Shown: positions 52,981 to 63,302 of the stretch, piece by piece | Layout of the letters: each line of letters starts with the position of its first letter | How positions within the stretch are numbered: position 1 is the stretch's first letter | Assembly (NCBI GenBank): GCA_026168455.1 | Contig: CM047429.1 | Coordinates: 7,343,125-7,407,124, forward strand | Reading direction: 5' to 3' | DNA length: 64,000 bases | Origin: Theocolax elegans | Lineage: Eukaryota; Arthropoda; Insecta; Hymenoptera; Cerocephalidae | Program-made: the position numbers and the translations under genes | The notes under the pieces: model-generated | Database searches by the model: none | What the model saw: only the letters and a program-made list of their open reading frames with translations | Told to the model about the DNA's origin: nothing

Positions 52981-54032
52981 GTGGATGTGCTTACTGGCTC
53001 CAGGTCCACAGTTTAAATTACCTACGTCAACTTCAATTTTGTCCAAAGAATCTATTTCCTATATATTTAAGTTAAAATTCACGCTTGAACATTGCTATCA
53101 TAAAATAATTTTTGTAGAATATAAATTTTTGTTAATCTTGTTAAATCGTATTTCTTCTACAAGTATCTATTAATACGTACAGCCAAAAAAAAATAAATAA
53201 AATTAATTATTCATAAAATCCTATTAGACAAAGATAAAAAAATTAATTTTCCATAAGACCTCATAAGCTAGAAATACATAAAACTAATTTTAGATAAACT
53301 AATTTTTAGATAAATTGTCAAAGACTGCCTTAAATTTTCTCAAGTTACTTTATATTTATTATTTATACATTTGTAACTCTTCGTCAATTGTCGTTAAAAA
53401 TTGTTAAAAAATAATAATAATTTAGTCAATATTTATTCTAATTTTTTTCATTACATGTATTACTTAGATGTTAAATTTTTAACCAACGAAGTGCCAGGAA
53501 CGGACGCAACAAATGTGCCCACAGCGACCGCACGACCACGCAAATAACCCAAAGGATCCCGTAACGTGACCTTTATTCCCGAAGGTGCACAGAGGAACAG
53601 CCGAGCAGAGCATATCAGGAGTCAAACCGGATACATGCTCAAGGTATGCTTAAAATAAATCAAGCATGAACTGCAAAAGAAGAGTCACGACGAGGAGAAG
53701 ATAATTGAAGCAGGATGTAGGTGTCTAATGGTAGCGAGCTGCAAATTCCTCAGTCCAACTAAACAACGTACCGATGAGAAGCTAAGAAATAACCGAGCCA
53801 GATGAGTTAGCCAGCGGAGCCAGTAGCCAACAGATCCAACAGCAAGCCAATAACCCAAAAATTAATAATAAAATTAATAAAATTAATAAAGAGAGCAGAC
53901 AGGAGCACACATTTACTTAAGTAAGTGTGTACAGGACAGGTCATTGGAAGAGGTTAAGTGAGTAATGTTATTATCGACGTGCATCCGTCCCGAGTAGCTT
54001 TAGCCCGCCGTTGTGGCCACCAGCCAGAATAG
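52981..54032. other. Unassigned sequence
   Basis: AT-rich to ~53480, then less AT-rich (53490-53960). The latter resembles decayed coding DNA (many in-frame stops) but I cannot name a family. Confidence 0.35.
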
Positions 54033-54221
54033 CGAGAGAGAGAGAGAGAATGAATGAATGAATGAATAGTTTTATTAGACCAAGGACTCGTGGTCCATAA
54101 TAGTCAGGCCAGAATACATAGTTTGACAAGTAGAGGCAGATTGTGCTCTGAGAATCACGCTAGTACAATTATTTCGCAACTTAATACTAAAATAAATAAT
54201 AAAGAGTAAAAAAAATATAAA

Positions 54222-54260
<39 letters not shown>

Positions 54261-54444
54261 TTTCTGTCGCCTGCACGCTTACATATGGTTTATAGAACTA
54301 CAAAGGCGAGATACATGCATTCGTCCCCGATCATTCACACCCTACATCCGCAATCGTTAAATATAATTATCTAAGGTAATAGTAATAATATAAAGTAATA
54401 TAAAATAATAAATAAGATAGAGATTAAATGTAATTAAAATAAAC

Positions 54445-57400
54445 CTAAAAAAGCGCCGAATTACTACTTAGTACCGTCAAATTTTTCTTTAAAATATTTA
54501 AGTAAGCACTGCTTAAAACGTGGTCCAGCATGCACTGCGCGCAAGCAATCGGGAACCCCATCCAGAGATATGCCGCTCCAAACACAAAAGAGGATTGGAA
54601 ACAAGCAGTAGTCGTCCTCGGAAGGCACAAATCGTATTGTGAAGCCCTCTTAGAAACCATTCTATCCATACCGCGGAATAGTATATTACACACCTAGGGA
54701 GGTAAAGTATTGGTCAGTCCATAGCACATGTAAATTGGCACCTGAGCCGAAGGCGAGGGTGGCAAACATGTGCTATGGGGTGACCATTTTACCTCCCGTG
54801 GGATGTATACTATTTTTCACCACCAGTAGGCCGAAAATAACACATTCCTTTTTCGGTGCCGGGAGGGAATGTGGTACTTTCGGTCTACGTGTGGTGAAAA
54901 CATAATTTTTCTCTAATATATACGGGTTCTCCAGTGGCTAAGATTTTGGCAAGTACACACAAAACGAGATAGTCTCTACGCTACGCAAAAGGAAGAATGT
55001 CAAATTTTTTATACACCAGAGTAATGTGGTCGCTTTTACGGCAACCCTCTACAATACGGAGGGCTGCATTCTTACACCTCTGCAATTTTAGGGTTAACTC
55101 AGCGGAGAGTCCCAGAAGGACGCCGGGGCAATAATCAAGATAAGGAAACACCAATGGTTTAATTAACAATAGCCTAGTTGGGTTGGGAATGCAGTCACCA
55201 CATTTGCTCAATCACGCGAGTGCAGGGAAATACTTTCTGGATGTTTCCACACAGTGACTCGAGCTACTTAACGTGCTGTCTAAAGAAAATGCAAGCAAAT
55301 TAATATTCTCGTGATAACTGATATCTGCACCAGTAAGTTGTAACTTGGGAATTTACATTCCTCGCAGCCTGCTTACAAACTCACGAGAGCTAAACCAAAT
55401 TGCTTGTATTTTTGTGGCATTAATTTTAAGGACATTACTTCTCGACCAATCCGCTAGGCTAGCCAAATCTGTATTGACTTTATTAATAAGTTGATGGATG
55501 TCTTTGAATGGAATAGATGCATAAATGGTATAATCATCGGCGAACAAATGATGTTTACAATATTGCAATATTAAAGTTGAATCGTCAATGTAGACCTTAA
55601 AAAAGGTTGGACCATTAACGGTACCCTGCGGAACACCAACCGTTCTTATTAACGCTTTGGAACGTTTATTGGAGGAATCCAAGACCACCTGAGACCTGTC
55701 CTTAAGAAACGAACGGACCCAATTGCATGCCGGATCAGAGAAACCAAAGGATTCAAGCTTTTGCACCAGTAAATCTATGTTCACTGTGTCAAATGCGCGA
55801 GAAAAATCGATTGCCACCAGTAAAGTCACCTCTTCCCTATCTAAAGCACAACGTATGTTATCCGTAATATCGATAAGAGCTGACTGAGTGCTGTGTTTTT
55901 TGCGGAAACCGGACTGAAATTTACTAAACATATTTGTATCAGAAAAGTATTTGGATATTTGTAAATGTGCAACCCTCTCTAGGATTTTCAAAGTAGCACA
56001 GAGCAGACTAATCGGACGAAAATGGGTCAACTCTGCTGGTGTACGACACTTCGGGAGAGGGCGAATGATGGCTTTTTTCCACGATTTAGGAAAGATTCCA
56101 GATTGCAGCGAGGCGTCGAAAATATTAAGCAGAGGAGCTAAAATATATGGCAAGCACTGTTTAAGGAAGCTAACTGGCAAGTGATCAGTTCCCCGCGTAA
56201 CAGACGTAGCATTGCAGATAGCTGTGGCAACATCCTCGACTGTAACATGCTGAAAATAAAATCTATCATCAGGTGATATGCGTGCAGTAGGCCTGGTAAA
56301 TGAAAGTGCAGCTGAGGAGTCTGTACCCACAAAATGAGTGTTGAGCGAGTCCAACTCAACCGGAAGTCAACGCAGTTCTTCAAAGGCGACTCTAAAATCC
56401 AATTCACTAACACACTTCCAGAGAGCTTAGGGGGAACTAGAGCTTAAGAATCTTTTTTTATAGTAACTAGAATAAGCATTTCTAAGTCTAACTTAATCCT
56501 ATTCCTTAACGACTTATAATTTTCCTGATCTGAAGAGCGGCCAAAGCGCTTGAATTTACTCCAAGCAATATTTCGCGCCTTGATCAATCTCCTGATCTTA
56601 GCACTAAACCATGGAGACTGTTTTTTCCTTAATTTGACTGTTTCATATGGGGCATGTCGATCATACAGTTCTGTAAGTCTTTCTATAAACAATCCAACCT
56701 TATCGTCCACTCTATTCGTTAAAGTTATTATTCGCCAATCAATATTACGGAGATCGTTGTAGAATTCTTGTTCTGAAAAATTTTTCAAAGAGCGACATCG
56801 AATTGTAGAGGGGAATGTTGATTAAATTTATATTTTAGAGTCGTCACAAGCAAGTCATGCTGAGAAATACTAGGGATATGGTATTGGTCGAATTCCGATA
56901 CACGAGAATGATCACTTACACAAATATAGTCGATAGTGGAATGTGGATTACCCACGTGGTGTGTAGGAGAAAAAGGCATAGGTTCGAGACTGTATACATG
57001 AAAAAAACTTTTAAGTATATCGCGGCTAGGAGAAGCTGCTGTCCAATTTATATTAAAATCTTCCAAAAGAGACACGAAGTCATAAGGTTCATTGACATTG
57101 AAAAGAGCATCCTCAACGTCACTCCAGTACTCACACTTGGGTGGACTGTATACAATACCTAATAATATATTTGTAGAACTAACTTTTAACATCACGAATA
57201 GGTATTCCGGGCGCTTACAATAAGGATAAGGCTGACTAGAATGTGCAATTACTTTGAATTTTATGCCCTCATGTATATAGACGGCAACACCTCCACCTCT
57301 CTTATTCAACCGATTATGCCGCAAAATGCTATAAGAAGGGATAATGAACCCATTTGATGAACGATGCGGTTTAAGTCAAGACTCGCTCAACGCTAACACA

Positions 57401-57489
57401 TCCAGCTGATAAAGTATATCAACGAAATGAGTCTCAAGAGATTGCGCGTTAATATGACCTACACGTAAAAAGTCGGGTTTAATTATCAT
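54445..57489 (-). pseudogene. Element D ORF2: endonuclease and reverse transcriptase
   Basis: ATG at 57487-57489 overlaps the end of ORF1 by 11 bp. Endonuclease: VGHINAQSLETHF, ALSES-stop-LKP (TGA at 57376-57378 where Trp is expected), NKRGGGVAVYI, LLEDFNINW (Glu for the usual Gly in GDFN), STIDYICVSD and SQHDLL. RT (56354-55353): RPISLLCATLKILERV, FSKFQSGFRKKHSTQ, ALIDITD, GVPQGTVNGP and the catalytic LFADDYTIYAS. The C-terminal domain continues at 55211-54981 and, beyond an insertion, at 54693-54445. Frameshifts near 56785, 56440 and 55300. Inactive. Confidence 0.8.
54668..54912. repeat. Two adjacent hairpins inserted in element D
   Basis: Hairpin 1: GGGAGGTAAAGTATTGGTCA... and CCATAGCACATGT pair with ACATGTGCTATGGGGTGACC and TTTACCTCCC (54697-54798), and the pairing extends outward through AATAGTATA/TATACTATT. 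Hairpin 2: TTTTCACCACCAGTAGGCCG pairs with CGGTCTACGTGTGGTGAAAA (~54821-54902). They lie between two parts of the ORF2 C-terminal domain. Confidence 0.7.
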
Positions 57490-57840
57490 AATTGATTGCA
57501 CAAATTTTGGCTTCAATTTTCTTTCTCAAGATGCTAAATTTTCTCTTATCTATCGCTGTATGTGCCGTATTTCCGATCTTCAAGTTAATGCAGTTAATGC
57601 ATTTGTGGGCAGACGATGTATAACTCTTAGTTTCGTGTTCCCCCACACATCTCGCACAACTTACTTTATTCTTGCAATTACGCGCAATGTGTGCAAAACC
57701 GTTACATTTATAGCAATGTACAATGGAAATGTGTTCCTCAACTCTGCACGAGAGAGAGAGAGAGATAGCGGCCGCGACTATCCACGAAGAACCCGAGTCG
57801 ACGTGCCGCGTATACAGCATATACCGTGCCCCTGAAACAT
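57479..57840 (-). pseudogene. Element D ORF1, C-terminal part with CCHC knuckles
   Basis: 113 codons ending TAA at 57479-57481. Encodes ISIVHCYKCNGFAHIARNC (C-x2-C-x4-H-x4-C), CARCVGEHETKSY (second, incomplete knuckle) and a third CINC. This is the RNA-binding gag-like end typical of many non-LTR ORF1 proteins. The N-terminal part is missing because the transposon and flank begin shortly upstream. An identical copy is at 59276-59637. Confidence 0.7.
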
Positions 57841-57997
57841 CGAACTTATTAGTCGACAGCTATGACATGGAACAAAGCAAACTCTTACCTGGCAGGTAGC
57901 TTACGCTGTAATCGTTCACTTCATCGTGATGTTGTCGTGGCCGATGATGTAAGCCGCACTCGAGTAAGGCCGAGTATGCACCGCAAGTGGGCATATA

Positions 57998-58585
57998 CAG
58001 GGTGTCCCAAAAGTATGGACACACCTGAATATCTCGGAAAATAAGGGTGCTAGGAAAAAAACTTTCAATATAAAAGCTTTAGGAAATCAAACGATGCATC
58101 TGATGGTGACCTTCAATTTGACCTTAAGCTTGACCTTCAAGGTTATTTGAAGGTCAAAGAGATTTTTTTAAATGGGAACCCCTATTTTTGACACCGGATT
58201 CAGAAAGAGCGAAAAATTTTACGGTCCAAAGCGATGGTTTTCAATTGTTAGAATGACCTTTAAAAGGTAAAATGAAGGTTAAATATTGAAAAATCGTAAA
58301 CAAGCTATTTTCTTTGAACTTTTTCGGATTTGTGGGCGAATAAATGTCAGAGTAGATTTTGGGATTAACAACCTTGAGTATCTCGACATTGGAGTTAATT
58401 TTCAAGGTCATTCAAAGGTCAAAGTAAATTTTTTATGACAACCTTATTTCGGACACCGGATTCAAAGAGAGCGGAAAACGTAATGCCAGAAATGAGTCGC
58501 CTTGCCTCTCACGATGGGATGCTTGCTTAAGTGATTCTCCTTTGTCTCTCACGATGGAATGCTTAAGTAAAAAAGTAAAACTAAA
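57998..58585 (+). mobile_element. DD41D transposon left end, duplicated copy
   Basis: Starts CAGGGTGTCCCAAAAGTATGG after TA and matches 59795-60382. It lacks the transposase and right end because the duplication stopped in the minisatellite. Confidence 0.9.
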
Positions 58586-59148
58586 AAATTTGCAAAATTG
58601 GAAAATTTGCAAAAATAAAAAATTTGCAAAATTGGAAAATTTGCAAAAATAAAAAATTTGCAAAATTGGAAAATTTGCAAAAATAAAAAATTTGCAAAAT
58701 TGGAAAATTTGCAAAATTCAAAAATTTGCAAAAATGAAAAATTTGCAAAATTCAAAAATTTGCAAAAATGAAAAATTTGCAAAATTGGAAAATTTGCAAA
58801 AATGAAAAATTTGCAAAATTGGAAAATTTGCAAAATTGGAAAATTTGCAAAATTGGAAAATTTGCAAAATTGGAAAATTTGCAAAATTCAAAAATTTGCA
58901 AAAATGAAAAATTTGCAAAATTCAAAAATTTGCAAAAATGAAAAATTTGCAAAATTGGAAAATTTGCAAAAATGAAAAATTTGCAAAATTGGAAAATTTG
59001 CAAAATTGGAAAATTTGCAAAATTGGAAAATTTGCAAAATTCAAAAATTTGCAAAAATAAAAAATTTGCAAAATTGGAAAATTTGCAAAAATGAAAAATT
59101 TGCAAAATTGGAAAATTTGCAAAATTCAAAAATTTGCAAAAATAAAAA
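58586..59148. repeat. 17-bp minisatellite with higher-order structure (33 units)
   Basis: Units TTTGCAAAATTGGAAAA (A), TTTGCAAAAATAAAAAA (B), TTTGCAAAATTCAAAAA (C), TTTGCAAAAATGAAAAA (D). The order reads ABABAB, then ACDCDADAAA twice, then CBADACB. Minus-strand frames are open across it (repeated FANF/LQIF/FCKF) only because the unit has no stop in that strand; this is not a gene. Confidence 0.92.
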
Positions 59149-60545
59149 ATTTGATGAACGATGCGGTTTAAGTCAAGACTCGCTCAACGCTAACACATCC
59201 AGCTGATAAAGTATATCAACGAAATGAGTCTCAAGAGATTGCGCGTTAATATGACCTACACGTAAAAAGTCGGGTTTAATTATCATAATTGATTGCACAA
59301 ATTTTGGCTTCAATTTTCTTTCTCAAGATGCTAAATTTTCTCTTATCTATCGCTGTATGTGCCGTATTTCCGATCTTCAAGTTAATGCAGTTAATGCATT
59401 TGTGGGCAGACGATGTATAACTCTTAGTTTCGTGTTCCCCCACACATCTCGCACAACTTACTTTATTCTTGCAATTACGCGCAATGTGTGCAAAACCGTT
59501 ACATTTATAGCAATGTACAATGGAAATGTGTTCCTCAACTCTGCACGAGAGAGAGAGAGAGATAGCGGCCGCGACTATCCACGAAGAACCCGAGTCGACG
59601 TGCCGCGTATACAGCATATACCGTGCCCCTGAAACATCGAACTTATTAGTCGACAGCTATGACATGGAACAAAGCAAACTCTTACCTGGCAGGTAGCTTA
59701 CGCTGTAATCGTTCACTTCATCGTGATGTTGTCGTGGCCGATGATGTAAGCCGCACTCGAGTAAGGCCGAGTATGCACCGCAAGTGGGCATATACAGGGT
59801 GTCCCAAAAGTATGGACACACCTGAATATCTCGGAAAATAAGGGTGCTAGGAAAAAAACTTTCAATATAAAAGCTTTAGGAAATCAAACGATGCATCTGA
59901 TGGTGACCTTCAATTTGACCTTAAGCTTGACCTTCAAGGTTATTTGAAGGTCAAAGAGATTTTTTTAAATGGGAACCCCTATTTTTGACACCGGATTCAG
60001 AAAGAGCGAAAAATTTTACGTCCAAAGCGATGGTTTTCAATTTGTTAGAATGACCTTTAAAAGGTAAAATGAAGGTTAAATATTGAAAAATCGTAAACAA
60101 GCTATTTTCTTTGAACTTTTTCGGATTTGTGGGCGAATAAATGTCAGAGTAGATTTTGGGATTAACAACCTTGAGTATCTCGACATTGGAGTTAATTTTC
60201 AAGGTCATTCAAAGGTCAAAGTAAATTTTTTATGACAACCTTATTTCGGACACCGGATTCAAAGAGAGCGGAAAACGTAATGCCAGAAATGAGTCGCCTT
60301 GCCTCTCACGATGGGATGCTTGCTTAAGTGATTCTCCTTTGTCTCTCACGATGGAATGCTTAAGTAAAAAAGTAAAACTAAAAAATTTGCAAAATTGGAA
60401 AATTTGCAAAAATAAAAAATTTGCAAAATTGGAAAATTTGCAAAAATAAAAAATTTGCAAAATTGGAAAATTTGCAAAAATGAAAAATTTGCAAAATTGG
60501 AAAATTTGCAAAATTCAAAAATTTGCAAAAATGAAAAATTTGCAA
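59149..60545. repeat. Tandem duplication, second copy
   Basis: Same order as 57352-58740 but with a short minisatellite (60383-60537, about nine units, ABABADACD), after which the transposon interior continues (GCAACAATGCAAGACAGG). This copy therefore shows the original arrangement. Confidence 0.85.
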
Positions 60546-61201
60546 CAATGCAAGACAGGCTGGTGTCCTGCCGGTGAAGGCAAGACAGTCTGATCCAACC
60601 GGGTAAAATAAGTCCTGGATTTGGGTTTAGCAAGTCAAAATACACAAAAACCACGTACACTCATAAAAAACTGTTTTACTCCGAATCTTACCATTTTAAT
60701 ATGGATTTTGTTCACCTTTTTCACGGTTTTTTATAACTTTAAAAAATTTTTGGGGATGCCTGAGTAAAAGCTACGTTGGATTCGGATTCAGCACGTCAAT
60801 TACATAAGAATACATAGGTCTCGTTCCCAGAATATACCACTTTTTTGAATGCTAGTGTCATTATTATAATAAGAGTATAACTAATAAGATTTCGTCAGTT
60901 TTAAGGAATAGATAAACACGACTAATTCTAGCAAATTTATAAAAAAAATAGCAAGATTGCAAATTTGAGAAAATGTTTAAATATGCAATAATGTGCAGAT
61001 ATTCAAACATTTAAGAGTTACACCGGGGGTACCCAGTTAAAATTCTGAGCCCATATTCGTGTACAACAACCCCGAAAACCTCGTGGGTAGTGTTTTCAGT
61101 GACTCTGAAAATTTCAACGAACAAGTTTGAATTTGGTCTATTAAAGCATTCATTCTGTTTTCAATTATTAGTTTTGTTTTACAATTCTCAACTTATTCTT
61201 C
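60546..61201. other. Transposon 5' interior
   Basis: Non-coding DNA between the left TIR/minisatellite and the transposase. Begins with GACAGGCTGGTGTCCTGCCGG, related to the repeats at 62337-62455 in inverse orientation. Confidence 0.5.
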
Positions 61202-62303
61202 ATGTCTTTTATTCATTTGAATATGAATCGTCTTTCAGAACGTGAACGAATAACCATTCTCATGATGAGAGGATGGGGTAACATGGTCAGGTCATATCGT
61301 CGAGTTGCGGCTTTATTTAATGCAGAATACCGTTTACCGTTGCAACCAGGAATTTCACAAAAAAACAGTTGGAAAAACTATTTCTCGTTTTGAGCAAACT
61401 GGTAGTGTCAAAGATTGCCCCAAAAGTGGGAGGCCTAAGATTGCGACTGATGAAGAAACTTCTTTGAATGTGGCATTATCATTCATTGAAAATCCTGGAA
61501 CCTCTATCAGGCAAGTATCTCGGGAAACAAATGTTTGTAGGACTTCCGGTCATAGAATTATGAAACTGTTGAAATTTCATCCATATAAAATCAAATTGGT
61601 ACAAGAATTAAATGAGGATGATTTTGATCGAAGACTGGAATTTGCCGAATTAATGATGAACCGTATAGATGCGCGGCAAAATTTTTTAAACGAAATAGTA
61701 TTTTCCGATGAATGTACTTTTCAGTTAGATGGCAACGTTAATCGTCACAATTGTAGGTTCTGGGCATCAGAGAATCCACACTGGTTTTTGGAATCACATA
61801 CACAACATCCACAAAAACTAAATGTTTGGGCAGGTATCATAAACAATAGCATAGTAGGGCCGTTTTTTATAGAAGGTAATTTGACAGGAAAAAAGTATCT
61901 AAACATGTTAAGGAATGAAATCGTACCTGCGGTTAATGAGATTGTCGGTGTCAATTTTAACACCACTTACTTTCAACAAGATGGGGCGGCCCCTCATTAT
62001 GCAATAAACGTGCGTAATTATTTAGATGAAACATTTCCAGGACGAGTAATTGGGCGTAGAGGAACTATTGAGTGGCCACCTCGTTCCCCTGACATGTCGC
62101 CACTAGATTATTTTTTATGAGGCTACGTCAAAAACAAAGTGTATGCTACTAAACCTGCAAACTTGGAGGAATTACGACAACGTATTATTGACACGATACA
62201 GGCAATCCCAAATGAAATGATTCAAAGAGCAGTTTCATCATTTTATGATCGCATGGGGCATTGTCAACTAAAAAATGGAGGGCATTTCGAGCAAGAACTT
62301 TAA
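61202..62303 (+). pseudogene. DD41D transposase (rosa-like), one frameshift and one stop
   Basis: ATG at 61202 or, more likely, 61223 (MNRLSERERIT). An N-terminal helix-turn-helix region (MVRSYRRVAALFN) breaks at an A-run near 61360 and continues in the next frame: TISRFEQTGSVKDCPKSGRP, RQVSRETNV, then the catalytic core EIVFSDECTF (first Asp), YFQQDGAAPHY (second Asp) and PPRSPDMSPLDYFL (third Asp). I count 41 residues between the second and third Asp, as in rosa-type DD41D elements. A TGA at 62118-62120 replaces the Trp expected after DYFL; the frame then stays open to TAA 62301-62303. It would cut and paste the element at TA sites. Only two lesions, so a recent loss. Confidence 0.85.
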
Positions 62304-62336
62304 ATGGTAACTGACGATTTCTGAAAGAATTTTCGT

Positions 62337-62540
62337 CTTGCCTTCACAGGCCAGACACCAACCTGTCTTGCCTTTAACGGCCGGACACCAGCCTGTCTTG
62401 CATTCACTGGCCAGACATCAGTCTGTCTTGCCTTAACCGGCTAGACATCACGTCAATCGTGAGAGGCAAGGGGACTCACGTTAAGCAAGCTCCCCATCGT
62501 GAGAGGCAAGGGGACTCACGTTAATCAAGCACCCCAAAGG
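62337..62540. repeat. Subterminal tandem repeats of the DD41D transposon
   Basis: Four ~30-bp units (CTTGCCTTCACAGGCCAGAC...CCTGT) at 62337-62455, then two ~41-bp units (ATCGTGAGAGGCAAGGGGAC TCACGTTAAGCAAGC) at ~62456-62540. Possible transposase-binding arrays. Confidence 0.75.
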
Positions 62541-63189
62541 AAACAGAACTTACTACGTCCACGTCGTTGTTTCTGGGTAGCGCTAAAAGTAAGGTTAGTA
62601 AATTTACGACAATAGTTTCTAAGTGTTTATGAAATTTAACCTTCAATTAACTTTCTCATGTTCACAACGAAAAACTGTAAAATATCATTTCTGGCATTAC
62701 GTTTTCCGCTCTCTTTGAATCCGGTGTCCGAAATAAGGTTGTCCATAAAAAATTTACTTTGATCTTTGAATGACCTTGAAAATTAACTCCAATGTCGAGA
62801 TACTCAAGGTTGTTAATCCCAAAATCTACTCTGACATTTATTCGCCCACAAATCCGAAAAAGTTCAAAGAAAATAGCTTGTTTACGATTTTTCAATATTT
62901 AACCTTCATTTTACCTTTTGAAGGTCATTCTAACAAATTGAAAACCATCGCTTTGGACGTAAAATTTTTCGCTCTTTCTGAATCCGGTGTCAAAAATAGG
63001 GGTTCCCATTTAAAAAAACCTCTTTGACCTTCAAATAACCTTGAAGGTCAAGCTTAAGGTCAAATTGAAGGTCACCATCAGATGCATCGTTTGATTTCCT
63101 AAAGCTTTTATATTGAAAGTTTTTTTCCTAGCACCCTTATTTTCCGAGATATTCAGGTGAGTCCATACTTTTGGGACACCCTGTATATT

Positions 63190-63302
63190 TACTGCAGGTT
63201 ATAAATTTTAAAATGACTAATTAGATGATTCATTCGGCGCCTGGTTAATATACTGCAGGTTATAAATTTCAAAATGACTAATTAGATGATTCATTCGGCG
63301 CC
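63190..63302. repeat. 61-bp tandem duplication
   Basis: ACTGCAGGTTATAAATTT through TTCATTCGGCGCCT occurs twice in a row, at 63191 and 63252, between the transposon and the LTR. Confidence 0.9.

Larger units (their letters stand above)
54033..57840 (-). mobile_element. Non-LTR retrotransposon D
   Basis: Minus strand, 3' end at left with a (ATTC)n tail and CT run (plus GAGAGAGAATGAATGAATG). ORF2 57489-54445 (endonuclease, RT), ORF1 C-terminal part 57479-57840 with CCHC knuckles. Different family from copies A-C. ORF2 is interrupted by a two-hairpin insertion near 54690-54910. Its 5' portion is repeated by the tandem duplication at 59149. Confidence 0.8.
57352..59148. repeat. Tandem duplication, first copy (1797 bp)
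   Basis: Repeated at 59149 onward with offset exactly 1797. It contains the start of element D ORF2, ORF1, flank, the left end of the DD41D transposon and the 17-bp minisatellite. The copies are nearly identical (two compensating single-base indels near 58220-58240). Both junctions share ATTTG. Confidence 0.9.
59795..63183 (+). mobile_element. Tc1/mariner-superfamily (DD41D) transposon with ~0.5-kb TIRs
   Basis: 3389 bp between TA dinucleotides (59793-59794, 63184-63185). Ends CAGGGTGTCCC and GGGACACCCTG. TIRs 59795-60288 and 62689-63183 are nearly identical. Inside each lie subterminal repeats based on CTCTCACGATGG / CATCGTGAGAGG. One transposase gene (61202-62303), disrupted. Inserted upstream of element D ORF1, before the tandem duplication. 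Confidence 0.9.

Noticed and set aside
58433..59206. Long overlapping open frames encoding FANF/LQIF/FCKF repeats
   Set aside because: They exist only because the 17-bp minisatellite unit lacks stops on the minus strand; all frames are open and the content is pure repeat.
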